Assembly (NCBI GenBank): GCA_001599935.1
Contig: BCIJ01000018.1
Location: 217,590 to 281,589, forward strand
Length of the DNA stretch: 64,000 nucleotides
Direction of reading: 5' to 3'
Source of the DNA: Holtermannia corniformis
Taxonomy: Eukaryota; Basidiomycota; Tremellomycetes; Holtermanniales
Both the position numbers and the translations under genes were made by a program. Below the pieces are notes generated by a model. That model was not told the DNA's origin. It saw only the letters and a program-made list of their open reading frames with translations, and made no database searches. This document shows positions 1-12,172 of the stretch, piece after piece; within the stretch, counting starts at the first letter, position 1; every line of letters begins with the position of its first letter.

Positions 1-25
1 GGGGTAATGAGCTGACAATCTGCAG

Positions 26-3000
26 AGGATCGTGCATGGTTGCTTCGGGCTCATGAGACGCACGCCACCACCCTGGACGCGCTCACCGGCACATCCGCCA
101 CCCACACCACAACCCGTCACCTCACCATCCCACTACTTGCCTTTGTCACCAAGGCGTCGATTCCGGTCTTGACAACTCGACAATCAAGTCTGCCTTCTGC
201 CATCCATGCCCAGGCTGATGACCTACTGGATGCCTTGCTCGTTTGCGCCCAACGCTTGCCAACACCGACGGAAGCGGATGACACAGCCGACAGCGATTTG
301 CAGCTTGCCAAGGAAGAGGAGCGCATCCGATCGGCGGCTTCGCTGCTCTCGCTTCCGACAATCTTGCGTCGAACCCAAGCTCTGCTTGGCGCCGCCGCTC
401 TCCACATCCACACCAACGGCCAGTGCTCGGACTTTGGAGAGCTTCTTCACCGGGTTCTGCCTTTCCTCGGCGCCTACCTCAACACTGTGTTCTCCCTGGT
501 GGCCTGCGGGATCAACAACACGAAGGCGTCCTACAAACTTGCCTACATTCTTGGCAAGACCATCCTGGGGCTGGCCGAGAAAGGGCTCTGTAAGCCATCG
601 GAGGCGGATAAGAACAATCAGGATGAAGGCGAGGGGCAAGACTCCGAAGGCACTGGCATGGGTGCAGGTACCGGTGACAAGAACGTCAGCGACCAGATTG
701 AAGACGAAAGCCAAGTCGAGGGCCTCCGTGACGAAAAAGAGGAGGAACAGGACAACAAGGAACAAAATGATGGTGATGATGATAAAGACGACGCATTCGA
801 CATGGAGGACGACTTTGAAGGGGAGATGGCGGATCGTGACGAAAAGGAAGAAGAGGACGGCAGTGACGACGGCGAAGACGAGGCTGATCATGATGAGCAT
901 GTCGGCGATGTCGATCCCCTGGATCCGGGCGCAGTGGACGAGAAGTTCTGGGATGACGAGAAGGACAAGCCCGAAGAGCAAGCCGACGAACAACTTGATC
1001 AAAAGACCACCGAGCAGTCTGGCGAAACGGAGATGGCTGCTAAAGACAACGAGTCAAAGCAGAAGGACAAGCCACAAGAAACGCCCCAGGATGCGGCCGA
1101 GTCGCAAGACGCGCCTGAAGGTGACGACAACGATGACATAGAGGGTGCGGACGACGCGCAAGACGCTCAGCCCGAAGACCAAGACGGCGACAACGGTCCG
1201 GAAGCGCAGCATAACCAGGACGACGTGGTTATGCCTGAGGCCGACAACCTCAACTTACCCGATCTCGACCTCGACGGTGACGAAGAGTCAGCCGGACAGG
1301 AAGATGAGGGCATGGACATGGACCTTGACGGCGACGGCGACGAGGCGGAAGAGGACGAGAACGGTCCACAATCACCCGGCGAAGACCTCGGCCAAGCCTC
1401 TGACGACGATGGCGAGGATGCGGAGAATGATGCACCGGCTGCGACGGAGCCCACCGAGGAAGAGGCGGTTGAGCAAGATCCAGTGGCCACTGCCGACCTC
1501 GATATGTCCGAGTCGAAGGACGGGCAGAACCAGGAGGCTTCGACCGACGCCGGACAGCAGGGCGATGGGTCGACTGGCGAGGACGACATGCCTCAGGCAG
1601 CGGACAAGTCTGCGCAGCAAGAAGCGAGTGAAGACAAGGAAGCGAAGACTGAAGATCAGCCAAAGGGGTACGCAACTACGCTGCCACATGGGATTCTGCT
1701 GACGTAGTCACAGTCAAGCCGCTGCTCCCGAGTCTGGTCCAGCTGTTGACGACCTCGATGACGACGCCGGAGCTCAAGGCGAAGGTGGCGCTCCTCAAGC
1801 CGCGGCCGCCGATGGCAAGCCTCAATCATCGAGGTCGCTTGGCGATCTGATGAAGGAGATTCGTCGCAGGCGAGACGAGATCCTCAACCAATCCGAAGAC
1901 AAAGAGCAGCCAAGTGAGCAGCCGTCCGCGCCGAACCAAGCACCCGGCCAGGTCGAATACCTCAAGGAGGACGATGAGCAAGACGACGACATGCAAGCCC
2001 TCGGTCCGGCAGGAGAGGAGGAGCAGCAAAAGCTGGCCGATCTCAATATTGTCGACGACGAGGCAGACGCTGCCTCGGTGCCTGATGTCGCTATGGAGGA
2101 TGAAGAGGAACCTTCTGCACCGAGCGGCGACGCTCGGCCAGCTGACTTTGCCCATCAAGATCTATCAGCTGGGGGCGACAGCAAGCCTGAGCAAGCCCTG
2201 ACGCAAGCTCAGGTCGAGCAAAGCCGAGCGCGCGCTGCTGAGGGCGACGAGGCCATGGACGTGGACGAGGACGAGGCGCCTCAGTCGACCCTCGACCAAC
2301 CGGCCGATGTTGAGACCGAGGATGTCGAGGCTACAATGCGAGATTGGGTTGCAACCGGTCGTCCGGATGACTCGGGCGAATCCATGTGGCGTCTCTACTC
2401 GTCGCTCACGAGTGATCTGTCCTTCGCGCTGTGTGAGCAGCTGAGACTTATCCTGGAGCCGACGCTGGCCACTCGTCTCCAAGGTGACTTCCGCACTGGG
2501 AAGCGACTCAACATGCGCAAGATCATCCCGTACATTGCGTCAGAGTTCACCAAGGACAAGATCTGGCTTCGTCGAACAAAGCCAAGCAAGCGCGAATACC
2601 AGGTGCTCTTGTCGCTTGACGATTCACGGTCCATGGCCGAGTCGCACTCGGTACATTTGGCGTATCAGACGCTCGCGCTCGTCTCGCAGGCACTCAACAA
2701 GCTCGAGGTCGGCCAAGTATCGATCGCGCGCTTTGGTGAAGGCGTCGAGATCCTTCACCCCTTTGGTGACGGGGGCTTCACCGATGCGGATGGCGCAAAG
2801 GTCATGGGGGCGTTCAAGTTTGATCAGCACCGGACCGATGTCGCGGCGCTGGTGGAGCGCAGCCTCGATACACTGGCTGCCGCCCGACAAGCCGCGACAA
2901 GCTCGTCACCCGACTTGTGGCAGCTCGAGATCATCATCTCCGATGGAGTCTGCCAAGACCACGCCCGCTTGCGTGCCCTGCTTCGCCGCGCCCTCGAGGA

Positions 3001-3283
3001 GCGCGTCATGATCGTCTTCCTCATCGTCGACTCGCTGGGCCAGACCAACGCTGCCGCGCCTGGCGCGGTGTCCCAACCGGTCGCATCACGCACCTCGATC
3101 CTATCGATGCAGTCGGTGGCCTATAAACAGGTCAACGGCGAGATGCAGATTGAGATGGAGCGCTATCTCGACACATTCCCATTCGACTATTACGTCGTTC
3201 TGCGTGATGTCGAGGCGCTTCCGAATGTGCTCGCAGAGACGTTGCGCCAGTGGATGTCGCGCGTAGCAGAGTCCAACGAATGA
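26..3283 (+). CDS. MDN1: Midasin (Rea1/Mdn1), C-terminal part; 5' end outside window
   Basis: This is the 3' part of the giant AAA ATPase that pulls assembly factors off pre-60S ribosomes in the nucleus. About 1,070 C-terminal residues are visible; the AAA ring lies upstream of the window. The window opens in an intron ending at about 25 (CTGAC, then CAG). An intron at 1668-1713 keeps frame, with a Gly codon split across it. From about 720 to 2340 the protein is a long Asp/Glu-rich tract, the hallmark acidic linker of midasin. It is followed by a VWA/MIDAS domain: YQVLLSLDDSRSM carries the metal-binding DxSxS near 2620, and the later IISDGV and VMIVFLIVDS strands fit the fold. In the family this MIDAS domain grips the UBL domains of Ytm1 and Rsa4. 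Stop is at 3281-3283. Confidence 0.95.
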
Positions 3284-3284
3284 G

Positions 3285-3332
3285 GTAAGTCGATGCTGCT
3301 CGAATGATCGCCGCTCTGACACTTGCTTCCAG
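3285..3332 (+). other. Probable 3'-UTR intron of midasin gene
   Basis: Immediately after the midasin stop codon and one further base there is a GTAAGT donor, a CTGAC branch sequence near 3316 and a TTCCAG acceptor, 48 nt in all. This matches the size and signals of coding introns in the window. It would place an exon junction only about one base after the stop. Confidence 0.55.
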
Positions 3333-3705
3333 GCCGAGGCTGGTGCACGATGTGGCCAGGATAGAAGAGAGACACCCTATGCCATGCATTGTTGTACAGC
3401 AAGCAAATGCCCCGAAGGTGACCCTAGTGCTCCATTCAGGGGCCACAACAGATTGCTCCCGCTCCTTTCGCGTTTTGGTCGCGTTCGCCGCTCATGACCT
3501 GCTCCCCACAACGACAGCGACTCCTCAGCAAGCTACACGTCCAGCTCTGTCCTTTTATACACAGACTACAATCTCTTCTGCCGGGAGATTTCACAGGAAA
3601 CCACACGGTCACTTGCCATCGCTCGCCAAGCCCTCTGAGAGGGCCGCTGCACCGCCCAGACTGCGAATCTGATAAACACACGAACAATCGTCTGGCTGGC
3701 CCAGG

Positions 3706-5602
3706 ATGATCGAGGACAAGTACATTGGATTGGCACTCGCTGTCTCGAGTTCACTCGCTATCGGGTCAGTGACAATCATCGTGACTACCGCCGCAGCACG
3801 TGATTACTGACATCCATGAAGAACAAGCTTCATCATCACCAAGAAGGTCAGCACGACAAGATTGCAAAGGCAGGGCCTGACAGTGAAACCCAGGGCTTGA
3901 ACGATGCTGCGCGGCGTCCAGACAAATATGCGCACTCGCATCAAATGCAGACGAGCCGAAATGCCTGTATGTCGGCGACAGTCCGCAGTAGTCTTTCCCT
4001 TACTCGACCTCAGCGGATGACCTCGCCTATCTACGGAATCCCATCTGGTGGGCTGGAATGGTGACGAGTGAGTAATAAAGAGGCATTGTCATGTCACTGA
4101 CAGTGGCTCAAGTGGTCGTTGGAGAAGGTTCGCCCCTTGTCTCTTTCTTGGATGTGTTTTGACGGGTCCCTGCACCTCCAGTCGCTAATTTTGCTGCGTA
4201 TACCTTTGCGCCAGCGATTCTTGTGACGCCCCTGGGTGCTCTGAGTGTCATTATCGGGTACATTGCACGATGTTTGGTCAGGCAATCTTCGCTGACTTTG
4301 CTAGCGCAATCCTTGCTTCAATCCTCCTAGACGAGAAATTAGGACGACTAGGCGTGTGTGGATGTGCGGCTTGTCTTGTGCGTCACACAGAATCTCATCT
4401 TGACATGCTGAAACGGTGTACAGATCGGATCGGTAGTTATCGTCCTGCACGCACCAGCAGACAAGGAGGTCGAGACCGTCGATGAGATCCTCGGGTACGC
4501 CACTCAACCAGGTGAGTCCATGGTTTGCATCGGCCGTCACTGCTGAAATCGTATCAAGCTTTCCTCTTCTATGTGACGTTTGTCACTGTGTTCTCCTTGT
4601 ACATGATCTACAAGGTCGTGCCCAAGTATGGCACCAAGAACCCTATGGTCTACATCTCCATCTGCTCGTTGGTCGGTAGTGTCTCGGTGATGAGCATCAA
4701 GGTTTGTTCCCAGCCCATTGCGTTGTGTGTGCTAATCACGTCTAGGGCTTCGGCGTTGCGCTCAAACTCACATTTGCGGGCAACAACCAGCTCACACACA
4801 TGAGCACATATGTCTTTGCCATTGTCGTCGTTGGCTGCATCCTGGTTCAAATGGTATGTGCAACTCATGAACCTTCATTGGTTTCTGACAATGTGCACTT
4901 AGAACTACTTCAACAAGGCGCTCGACACCTTTTCTACGAATGTGTATGTGACCATTGCTCGTCTTGAACGGTGCTAAAGTATTCAGGGTCAACCCGATCT
5001 ACTACGTGTTCTTCTCCACCGCTACCATCATTGCCTCTGCGATCCTGTTTCAAGGCTTCAACACATCGGGCGGCGTCAACACCATCTCCCTCCTCTGTGG
5101 TTTCCTCATCATCTTCATGGGCGTTTATCTGCTCAACATCTCACGAGAGCCCGAGGCGCCGCATCATGCTAGCTCGCTAGAGTCAGGCCTGATGAGTCAG
5201 TCTCTACCCGTTCGATGAACAGAGCTGATACATGGCGCAGACCCGCGAATGAGCATGTCCGGCCGTCTGAGCATAGACTCGGCTCGCGGCTCAACTTGGG
5301 ACTTGAGCAATGGCCAGACGCCGTATGGGGCCGATGGAACACCACTGTCGGCCAGCCACGGCCGACGAAGTAGTCTCTACCGCGCTCAAAACTCGACACT
5401 GTTCAATGCGTTTGAAGAGGAGGGTGTCGGTCTTTCGCAATTGCCAGAGGAGGACGAATCGGACGACGAACGTGCCCGCCTGACTTCGGCCATCAAACGA
5501 TCCGGCGAGGTCACCGGCGGGTCAGCTGGTAGTGGTCGAGGGCGCGAGATAGCCGGCGGACGGCATCCTGCTTATTCGACAATAGAAGACGAAGCGCGGT
5601 GA
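3706..5602 (+). CDS. NIPA-family magnesium transporter (DUF803)
   Basis: Multi-pass membrane protein of the NIPA/SLC57 family, whose members move Mg2+ across plasma or endosomal membranes. Start is at 3706 (MIEDKYIGLALAVSSS). About ten short introns must be removed; spliced segments read GTSFIITKKGL, the family's first cytosolic loop, then WWAGMVTMVVGEVANFAAY, FAPAILVTPLGALSV, ILLDEKLGRLG and VIVLHAPADKEVETVDEIL, all classic NIPA signatures. About nine hydrophobic helices end near QGFNTSGGVNTISLLCGFL. A Ser-rich cytosolic tail of about 120 residues follows and ends at the stop at 5600-5602. One exon (4113-4127) is only 15 nt and another (3828-3846) 19 nt. The gene lies tail-to-tail with BIR1, 78 bp away. 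The exact substrate is inferred from the family. Confidence 0.9.
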
Positions 5603-5680
5603 GGGGCACAGTGCAGGAATACATGACATCTGCACTAGACATACAACACGTTCAACCTGATCCCCATGCAATGCCCCCAG

Positions 5681-7478
5681 CTAAACGCGCTCAATCCGCG
5701 CACGCGCCTCCTTGGTTGTCGCGAGCCATTTCGCGATCGAGTCCTGCCCTTGCCGCTCGAGCTCTTTATACCTGACTGCCATCTCATGCCGCACAAGCTC
5801 TTCGACCGTCATGTTTTCCTGATCCGCTGTCAACGGCTGATCGTTCAATGCTTCCGCTTCGGGAGCAACGCCATTGGCTTGAGGTGGTGGGCTGAGAAGA
5901 TTCACCATCACTTGGCGAGCTTCCACAGCGCCTTGCGCAACGGACGAGTCGAGCGTCGCACGAGGAAGAGAGACATGTGGGGAGGGAGCGGCTCTCAGCT
6001 TGCTGATCGGCCGAGTCGGTCGTGATTTCGGTGTGTCATCGGCGGGGGGAACGGGCGGTTGACTAGGTGGAACGATGGCGTCGAGATCCTCATCGGAGAA
6101 TCCTTGCACCCGCAGAGATTTACTCTCGATCTCGGCATCGGACACGGGCGCTGATTCTGCCGTTTGATTATCGGCCTCGGACTCTGTCACGACCTCGACA
6201 TCGGTCGCCTCGTCGACCTTGCCTTTCCCCTTGCCCTTTTTCCCCTTGGCCGGCGCTTTGGGTTTGGTAGCCTTTGCTTTGACTTTGGCCTTGGGCTTTG
6301 GCTTGGGATCCGGCGCGGGTGGCTCTGTCTCGGTCTCTGATTGCACTGCGCGCTCTGGCTCCGGTTCTTGTTCTGGCTTTGGTTCTAGCTCCAGGGCCGG
6401 TGTCGCTACCTTTGTACTTCGTTTTGATCGCGACGGCTGCGAGCTAGCCTCTGCTCGAGTTGGTCGTCGACTTGAGCGTGATGTCGATGCTGTGGCTGGT
6501 TCTGGCTCTGGTTCCTGTTCTGGCTCTGCCGCTGATACCGCTCCTGCCTCGTCGACTGGTGCAGGCGTTTGTGAGGCGGCAGGTGTCCGCTTCGTTCTGC
6601 AAGATTGGATGAGCTATGCCTGACGCAAGCACAGTTGGGGTACACACCTTCGTGATGGTGCCGAAGTCGAAGCCTGCGATGCCGCCACTGATTTGGTCGC
6701 CCGCTGAGACGCATCAACTGAGCATCCTGACCAGTCTTGCATTCGTGACCGACTCACCCCCGTTCGCTTCTTGGCCGTCTTGACCGTCGCAACAAAGAAT
6801 GGACAGTTTGGAGCTTTACTGTGATGGATCTCCCACGGGTCGTCGGTCGCCTCCCAGCCTTCGACGGCATACTGACACAGTGGGCACATTACGCCATCGG
6901 GCGATTCGAGCGAGGGTGTGAAGATGAACCCAGCTTTACTGAGCTGTTCGTAGCCGATTAGCGAGCGCTGAGTGAGTACATGGTGGGTAGCGTACATTCG
7001 CCGCGGTAGGAAGCCAGCCTGCTTTCGATTTGTGCGGCCACCATTTGCCATAGGTCACTAATCGTGTTGCCTGAGAGGCCGCCGAGCTAGGCAGCGACTC
7101 TTCGGACTCGAACTCGGTTCTTCGCCATCATGTTAGCCTCCTGTGAGCTCGAGAACTGCAAGTGACTTACCGATGCCGCCCATCGCCGTGGTTCTCGCAC
7201 ACCAACGCCGCCCAAGCGCACCCTCCTCTCTTTGCATGCTCGACATATGGATCATCCTCCTCGTCCCAGCCTCCAAGCTGCAGCTTGCACAGAAAGCACG
7301 TCACGACATCCTGTGTGTCGGCGCTGGATCCCGGCGTGTGGTAGAAGCCGGCTGTAGAGAGGCGTCGTGGGGTCAAGTTTGGATGGGTGTCTTCAGACAA
7401 CGGCCAGCCTGCTTTCGCCTTGGATTTTGGCTTGAGCACTGCGCGGAACGAAGCGAGCCGGCTGTCCTGGTTCTGCAT
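5681..7478 (-). CDS. BIR1: Bir1/survivin-like chromosomal passenger protein, two BIR domains
   Basis: Subunit of the chromosomal passenger complex that targets Aurora B/Ipl1 to centromeres. Start is taken at the ATG at 7478 (MQNQDSRLASFRAVL); no ATG lies further upstream in the open frame. BIR 1 shows TCFLCKLQLGGW and EHAKRGGCAW, the CxxC-H-C zinc ligands. BIR 2 reads WWPHKSKAGWLPTAAN, then an intron at 6944-6995 (52 nt, branch CTAAT), then LSKAGFIFTPS, MCPLCQYAVEGW and IHHSKAPNCPF. The middle is a long disordered Lys/Pro/Glu-rich tract. The C-terminal segment MTVEELVRHEMAVRYKELER looks like the helix fungal Bir1 uses to bind Borealin/INCENP-type partners. Its start lies 265 bp from uL23m (divergent). 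Confidence 0.9.
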
Positions 7479-7743
7479 GGTTGCGGCTCGCAGTCGACTT
7501 GTAGTTGAGCTCCGATGAGGATGCACAAGCCGGCAGTTGTTTTGAACAAGGCGATTTCAGTTAGGTGCGCGACGCGTGACGTTTGGATTAGTAGGCCTGC
7601 GGGACCTAATTAGCCGCGCGACATATCGCCGGCAAAGGGGGTTTGTCATTAATAACGCCGAGGGAGAGCTGCGTCCTTGGACTTTCTGAACCGCAGTCAA
7701 CGACCTCGTATCGGCCTCGCCAGCGTTGCATTGCATCGCCAAC

Positions 7744-8819
7744 ATGTCCAGAATACTGCGTAGGGCGCTGCATACATCACCATCGACCCCAGCGGCAGCC
7801 TCGTCATCCTCCGCCAGCTCATCCCTCACCGCCCCTGCCCACTTTGCCGATCCGACTTCAACCCTCCCCCGCGCCGTCAAGCTCCGCCGCGAGCGCGCTG
7901 AAGCTCCACAGTCACCATTCGAGGGCAAGATCAAACTTCCCTCATCGACGTTGCCGTTGCCAGGCTCACTCGAGGTAAATTTTCAGCGTCTTCGGGCTGA
8001 AGGCCAGTTTGCAGGCGATGAGGCTTCGGCTCGCCGAGCCTTTTTGCTTTCGCACAGCGATTGGCGCTCGAGGATCAGAGGACACAAGAAGACGTTGAAG
8101 GAGCACATCAAGTACTCTGGCGCCACGACGGCTGCTGCTCCCGGTGCAAGCAAGCAAGTTGCCGTTAGTGAGGACGAGACGGTCGAGGTTTCTGGTCTCG
8201 TCGCGAACCGGATCTACCTACCCAACATTCAGATCCGGCTCATGCGGAACCACACACCGCCCAATGAACCCTACAACCCCATGATCGCCACCTTTCGCAT
8301 CCCTCCGTCCATGACCAAAACCGATCTTCGGTCATACCTGCACGCAGTGTACGGGTTGCAAGTCACATTCATCCGTACAGACAACTACCTTGGCTCGGTC
8401 GCGCGCCTCCCGCCCAACGCTTCGCTCACGCGCCAAGGCGGCAGCAAGAAAAACTACAAGCGCGCCGTTGTCGGACTCAAGCAGCCTTTTGTCTACCCAG
8501 ACGACGTGCACGAGATGACGGACGAGGACCGGGCGAGACGGGAAGAGTTCCTCCAGGACAACTTCCAGACAGAGGCTGGGCAAGAGTTTAGGAAGCGCAG
8601 CATGATGAAGCTCGCAAAGGGCTGGAGGTGGCGGACGGGCACGCATGATAACCAGGTAAGCTGGTTTCAACGCGGCTTGGGATGCAGACTAATGGGTCGT
8701 AGGGCAACGTCATGCGTGAGATTATGAAGCGCAGGCAGGAGCGTGAAAAGGCAATCGAGGATGCGGTGGCCAGCATGGCGTCGACGACAGAGGTGCAGGT
8801 GCAGCAACCAGCAGCATAG
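7744..8819 (+). CDS. MRP20: Mitochondrial ribosomal protein uL23m (Mrp20-like)
   Basis: Large-subunit mitochondrial ribosomal protein near the polypeptide exit tunnel. It has about 342 residues with one intron at 8656-8702 (47 nt; join HDNQ-GNVMREI). The N-terminus MSRILRRALHTSPS is Arg/Ser-rich and free of acids, as expected for a mitochondrial targeting peptide. The L23 core runs from about residue 150: IYLPNIQIRLMRN, ATFRIPPSMTKTDLRSYL and VYGLQVTFIRTDNYLG. The C-terminal extension is basic and helical, ending AIEDAVASMASTTE. Start is the ATG at 7744; the open frame extends six codons upstream without another ATG. It is convergent with the dicarboxylate carrier. Confidence 0.92.
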
Positions 8820-9055
8820 TGTATGCATCAGACTGCATCGTCAGTCAGCTTTGCGCATTCAATCTTGACTGGTGCATCGAACGCATCATCTCTGTCGAGT
8901 CACATCAAGCGTACATCGCGGGTTTGCTCGAGGCTTGTCCATGCCCCCTCCGTGAACAGTATATCACAGCAACCAGCGAATAACAAAGATACAGTATGCA
9001 TATACGCTGCACCCAAAAGTGTCTATGTCGCCCGCAAGATGAGAAGACAGGGGGA

Positions 9056-10550
9056 TCAACCACGAACCGTATCCACGGCCTTACGAAGCTGCTCCAGGAA
9101 GATGAAGATACAGATGCTGTTTGGAGTCAAGCGGACTGTTCATGATCTATCAGCGCTGCACATCACCTCAGAAGAGAAAGAGACGCACTCCAAGCAGGCA
9201 ACCAGCCCTTGAAGAGGAAACGCGGGCCCTCGGCTTTGAAGCTCTTTGCGAGCATTTGGATCGGTCCGACGCCCGAGCTCGTGTTCATGACGCGGGATTT
9301 GACGACGTCGGCGGGCGCACAGATGGTGGTTGCGACGGTGCCGGCGCAGGCTGAGGCGACAAAGTGGAGTGGCATGCCGTCACGCATCAGGTCGTGCGTT
9401 AGGATGGCATCCTTGAAGAAGTCGTAGGATACTAGTTGGGAGGCCTGAGGCTGTCAGCACCTTGTCTTGAGTGTGACTGTCGAAAAGCGCACGTTCATGA
9501 GGATAGCGCGGATCTAGCAAGGATTTCGGTCAGTTTGCGTCGGCCTTGATGACAGAAGAACATACCGTATTTGGCACAATCCCGCGTGCTAGACTCGAAG
9601 GACCCTCCTCCCGGATCATCCGAATGAGCCCATCTGCCGCATTCTTGTAGCCTAATCGTTGGTCCTTGGGCTTGGTCGCATCAGACGTCATCCTGCGTCA
9701 GCTGTCAGTGCCTGATCGCCCAAGGTCGTTTGGATCATTACGCACCGGACGAGGATAATGTCTGTCTCACTGTCAGGCAAAATCATGGCGAATCGGCAGT
9801 CGGGACTCACCTGCGGGGTTACCAGCTAGCCCACCCAACGCGCCAGCAGCACTAGCGCATGCGACCATCTCGCCGGTGCCGAGTTTCCGTGCACCTGAGC
9901 GAATCGTTAGCCACCGTCTCCATGCCTGACTGCCGCACTCACCATTGTCACTCATGGCATTTTTCAATGCATCGTACGCGCCAAACCGTGTCACGCTATA
10001 TGTCATTTGCCGGAAAATGGACGCCGTGAGGCCAGGATACAGTCCGCGGATGCCTGCGCAGTCATGAGCTCGCTTTCGAGCAAGTATGGCAAGATACTGA
10101 CCGGCTTTTTGGATCGTGATCTTCGTCGCGTCGACGAGCGACACGTTGCCCGCGGAGGTTTGTAACCGGCTATAGAGGGATCGTCAGGGCATGTGCCACT
10201 TGGCGGACGCGGCGACCTACACGCGCATGACGTCCAAGGGATGTGTCACACATGCGGCCACTGGAGATAGCGATGCAGTAGTAATAGTGATAGGGGTCAA
10301 GCAGAGCAAGGCAAGGCGACGTCATCTCTGTCAGCTCGGTGTGTTTGGCTCCAGTAGCTGTTTATACGCACTCGACGCGGCGGCACCTGAGCGCGAGTGA
10401 TAAAGTCAGCTCAGCCACCTCGTATACAAGCTCGTCAGTAAGGCAACACACCTCCCAGCCTAGATACAGCCAATGACAACGTCAGCATACGTCAACTGCG
10501 GCCTGTCAGCCGACGTACCAAAACGGATAAGGTCGTTGTTGCGGTGCCAT
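9056..10550 (-). CDS. DIC1: Mitochondrial dicarboxylate carrier (SLC25 family, Dic1-like)
   Basis: Inner-membrane carrier exchanging malate/succinate for phosphate. Splicing by eye gives MAPQQRPYPFWLGGAAAS, then three carrier repeats with signatures HPLDVMRVR, GNPADIILVRM and APADVVKSRVM. The stretch VRMTSDATKPKDQRLGYKN and IRAILMNPQASQLVSYDFF match dicarboxylate carriers closely. The C-terminus is RLTPNSICIFIFLEQLRK, with the stop at 9056-9058. At least eight introns are present. The second exon is a micro-exon of 8 nt (10452-10459) that completes TGG and encodes Leu-Gly. Another exon, encoding IRAILMN, is 21 nt. Start is the ATG at 10548-10550. Confidence 0.9.
10452..10459 (-). other. 8-nt micro-exon of the dicarboxylate carrier
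   Basis: Flanked on the minus strand by a CTAG acceptor and a GTGTGT donor. Including it restores the W-L-G-G sequence at the start of carrier helix 1; skipping it breaks the frame (8 is not a multiple of 3). Confidence 0.75.
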
Positions 10551-10887
10551 TGCTTCAAATTCCGTCTATAGATACCTCTAGCCTTGTACTCGCGATCCCG
10601 AGCTTTTCCAGTGTGCCAGACGCTGCCTTATGCGAAGCCGAGCGTTCCCGAAAAGTTGACGGCCCTGAAGCTCAAGTTCGAAATCAACCAACCGATCAAA
10701 CTTATATGCGGGCCGGCGGACATGACCGCTGACACGTGAGGCGGATTAGGAACGATTAGGAATTGAATCCAAGTGGATTAGGATAGCAAAGGTAATCGTT
10801 TCAAAGCACAATCGAATAGGCACGGCGTGCGGAGATCAACAGCAAGACACGACACGGAACAGCAGCACCGACAGACTGCAGCCGGCC
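10551..10887 (+). promoter_or_regulatory. Divergent promoter region with three GATTAGG repeats
   Basis: This 337-bp gap separates two divergent genes. GATTAGG occurs three times on the plus strand (10744-10750, 10754-10760, 10776-10782). Each contains GGATTA or its near form, the complement of TAATCC, a core bound by some homeodomain proteins. No TATA box is obvious. Function is inference. Confidence 0.35.
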
Positions 10888-12127
10888 ATGTTCACCCTGC
10901 GGTCGGCCATAAACGACATTGCCGACTTGCAGCAATACCTGTCGACGACACCGGTCCATGCGTCGCTGCTGCCATTCCCCATCCTTGATGTTCTAGGTGC
11001 CGTCCGCTTGAGCATCATGGTCGACCAGATTGCGCGTGCGACCGCCGGCAAAGGCAGGCGCTCGTCAGCGCTCCAGGAAGCGTTTGGCATTCTCGTAGTC
11101 GTGTTTGGTGGCGAGACATTCCTGGGTCCGTACGGGCCATGTGGCATCGCGTTCGCGTCACTGATTGGGATGCAGCATGTTGTACAGGCACAACACCGTC
11201 TTGGCTACTCGACCCCAGTGTCGGCCTGTTGTTTGCAAGCACACGTACGTCTGAGTGAACAGAATGTCTGCAGCCACTCAGACTGCTCAGATCTTGTCCT
11301 CACGCGGACTCTTCTTGCAAACCTTCTTCCCCGCAAGCCTTCACTTGCGCTCGAGCTGCCCTCCGCGTTGCACGATGCCCTGGGTCGTTCGCTTCTTCTC
11401 ACAACCGTCTCATCACTACCTCTTGCCATCTTGACTCCAAGGACCAACCCGACCAACCCACTGACAGCAACCAAGCTGCACTCGAACCCGACCGCAATGA
11501 TCCTCGTGCCATTCATCATGACCACGCCGTTCCCCACCATCATCTTTGGCTGGGACTGGTTCACGCCCAACCCAAAGCTGCAAACACCACCTGAACTCCG
11601 CCCAGGCGGATGGAAGACTGTCGACTTGTGGGCGCCGGTCCTCATCGCGTATCTGTATGCGTTCTTGATCCACGCACACCCGACTTTCTTGGCGCCGTAC
11701 AATCTGCTCAGATTCGCCATCAGGTCCTCGCCCATAGTCACCAACTTGCTGGTCGCGTACGGTGGGGGCGGTGACAGCGCGATACCAAAGTGGGTGTACG
11801 GACACGAGCCTTGGGCACCGCAGGACGCGACGGCCCTGTGCTGCATCGTTCTCACCGTGCTGTTCGGCTTGAGAGCAGTTTACAACTTTGGCGATAAGTC
11901 GTGGTTCGGAGGCGAGCTCCCGCCCGTGTCAAGCAAGGAGACAGAGAAACTTCGTCAAATACTTGGCCTCGAAGACGAGAGTGAGTTCTCGCAGGCTGGA
12001 ACGTATAGTACCCATGTTGATGTTTGACCCAGAAGAGAGCGAGCAAAACGTCAGCGGCAAATCGACTTCTATCTCATCAGCTCCGTCGCGGTCATCAACG
12101 CCGAAAAAGGTCAAGAAGCGAACGTAG
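10888..12127 (+). CDS. Unknown multi-pass membrane protein
   Basis: I do not recognise this gene. It encodes about 395 residues in two exons; the intron at 11981-12032 joins LEDE to KESEQNVSGKS. There are several hydrophobic stretches (FGILVVVFGGETFLGPYG, MILVPFIMTTPFPTIIFGW, LWAPVLIAYLYAFLIHA, CCIVLTVLFGLRAVYNFG), so about six to seven helices are likely. A Gly-rich loop YGGGGDSAIPKW and an acidic/Lys-rich cytosolic tail follow. The overall look loosely recalls TRIC-type cation channels, but no diagnostic motif is present and I do not assign it. A possible extra intron near 11243 was considered and not adopted because the frame stays open. Its stop is 45 bp from the end of the convergent GFA gene. 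Confidence 0.65.
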
Positions 12128-12172
12128 TATGGACAGCCGTGTCATAGAGATACAAGACGTACAGAGACACCT

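Noticed and set aside
223..1002. Minus-strand frame of 259 hydrophobic-looking residues in the midasin region
   Set aside because: Antisense of the Asp/Glu codon run gives Val/Leu/Ile-rich nonsense. The plus-strand midasin reading with its intron and MIDAS domain explains the DNA.
6944..6995. Apparent frameshift inside the second BIR domain
   Set aside because: A normal 52-nt intron with a CTAAT branch restores PTAAN-LSKAGF, the expected BIR sequence.
7060..7125. B-box-like GAGTTCGAGTCC on the minus strand
   Set aside because: It lies in BIR1 coding sequence (EFESEES region) and no A-box or cloverleaf accompanies it.
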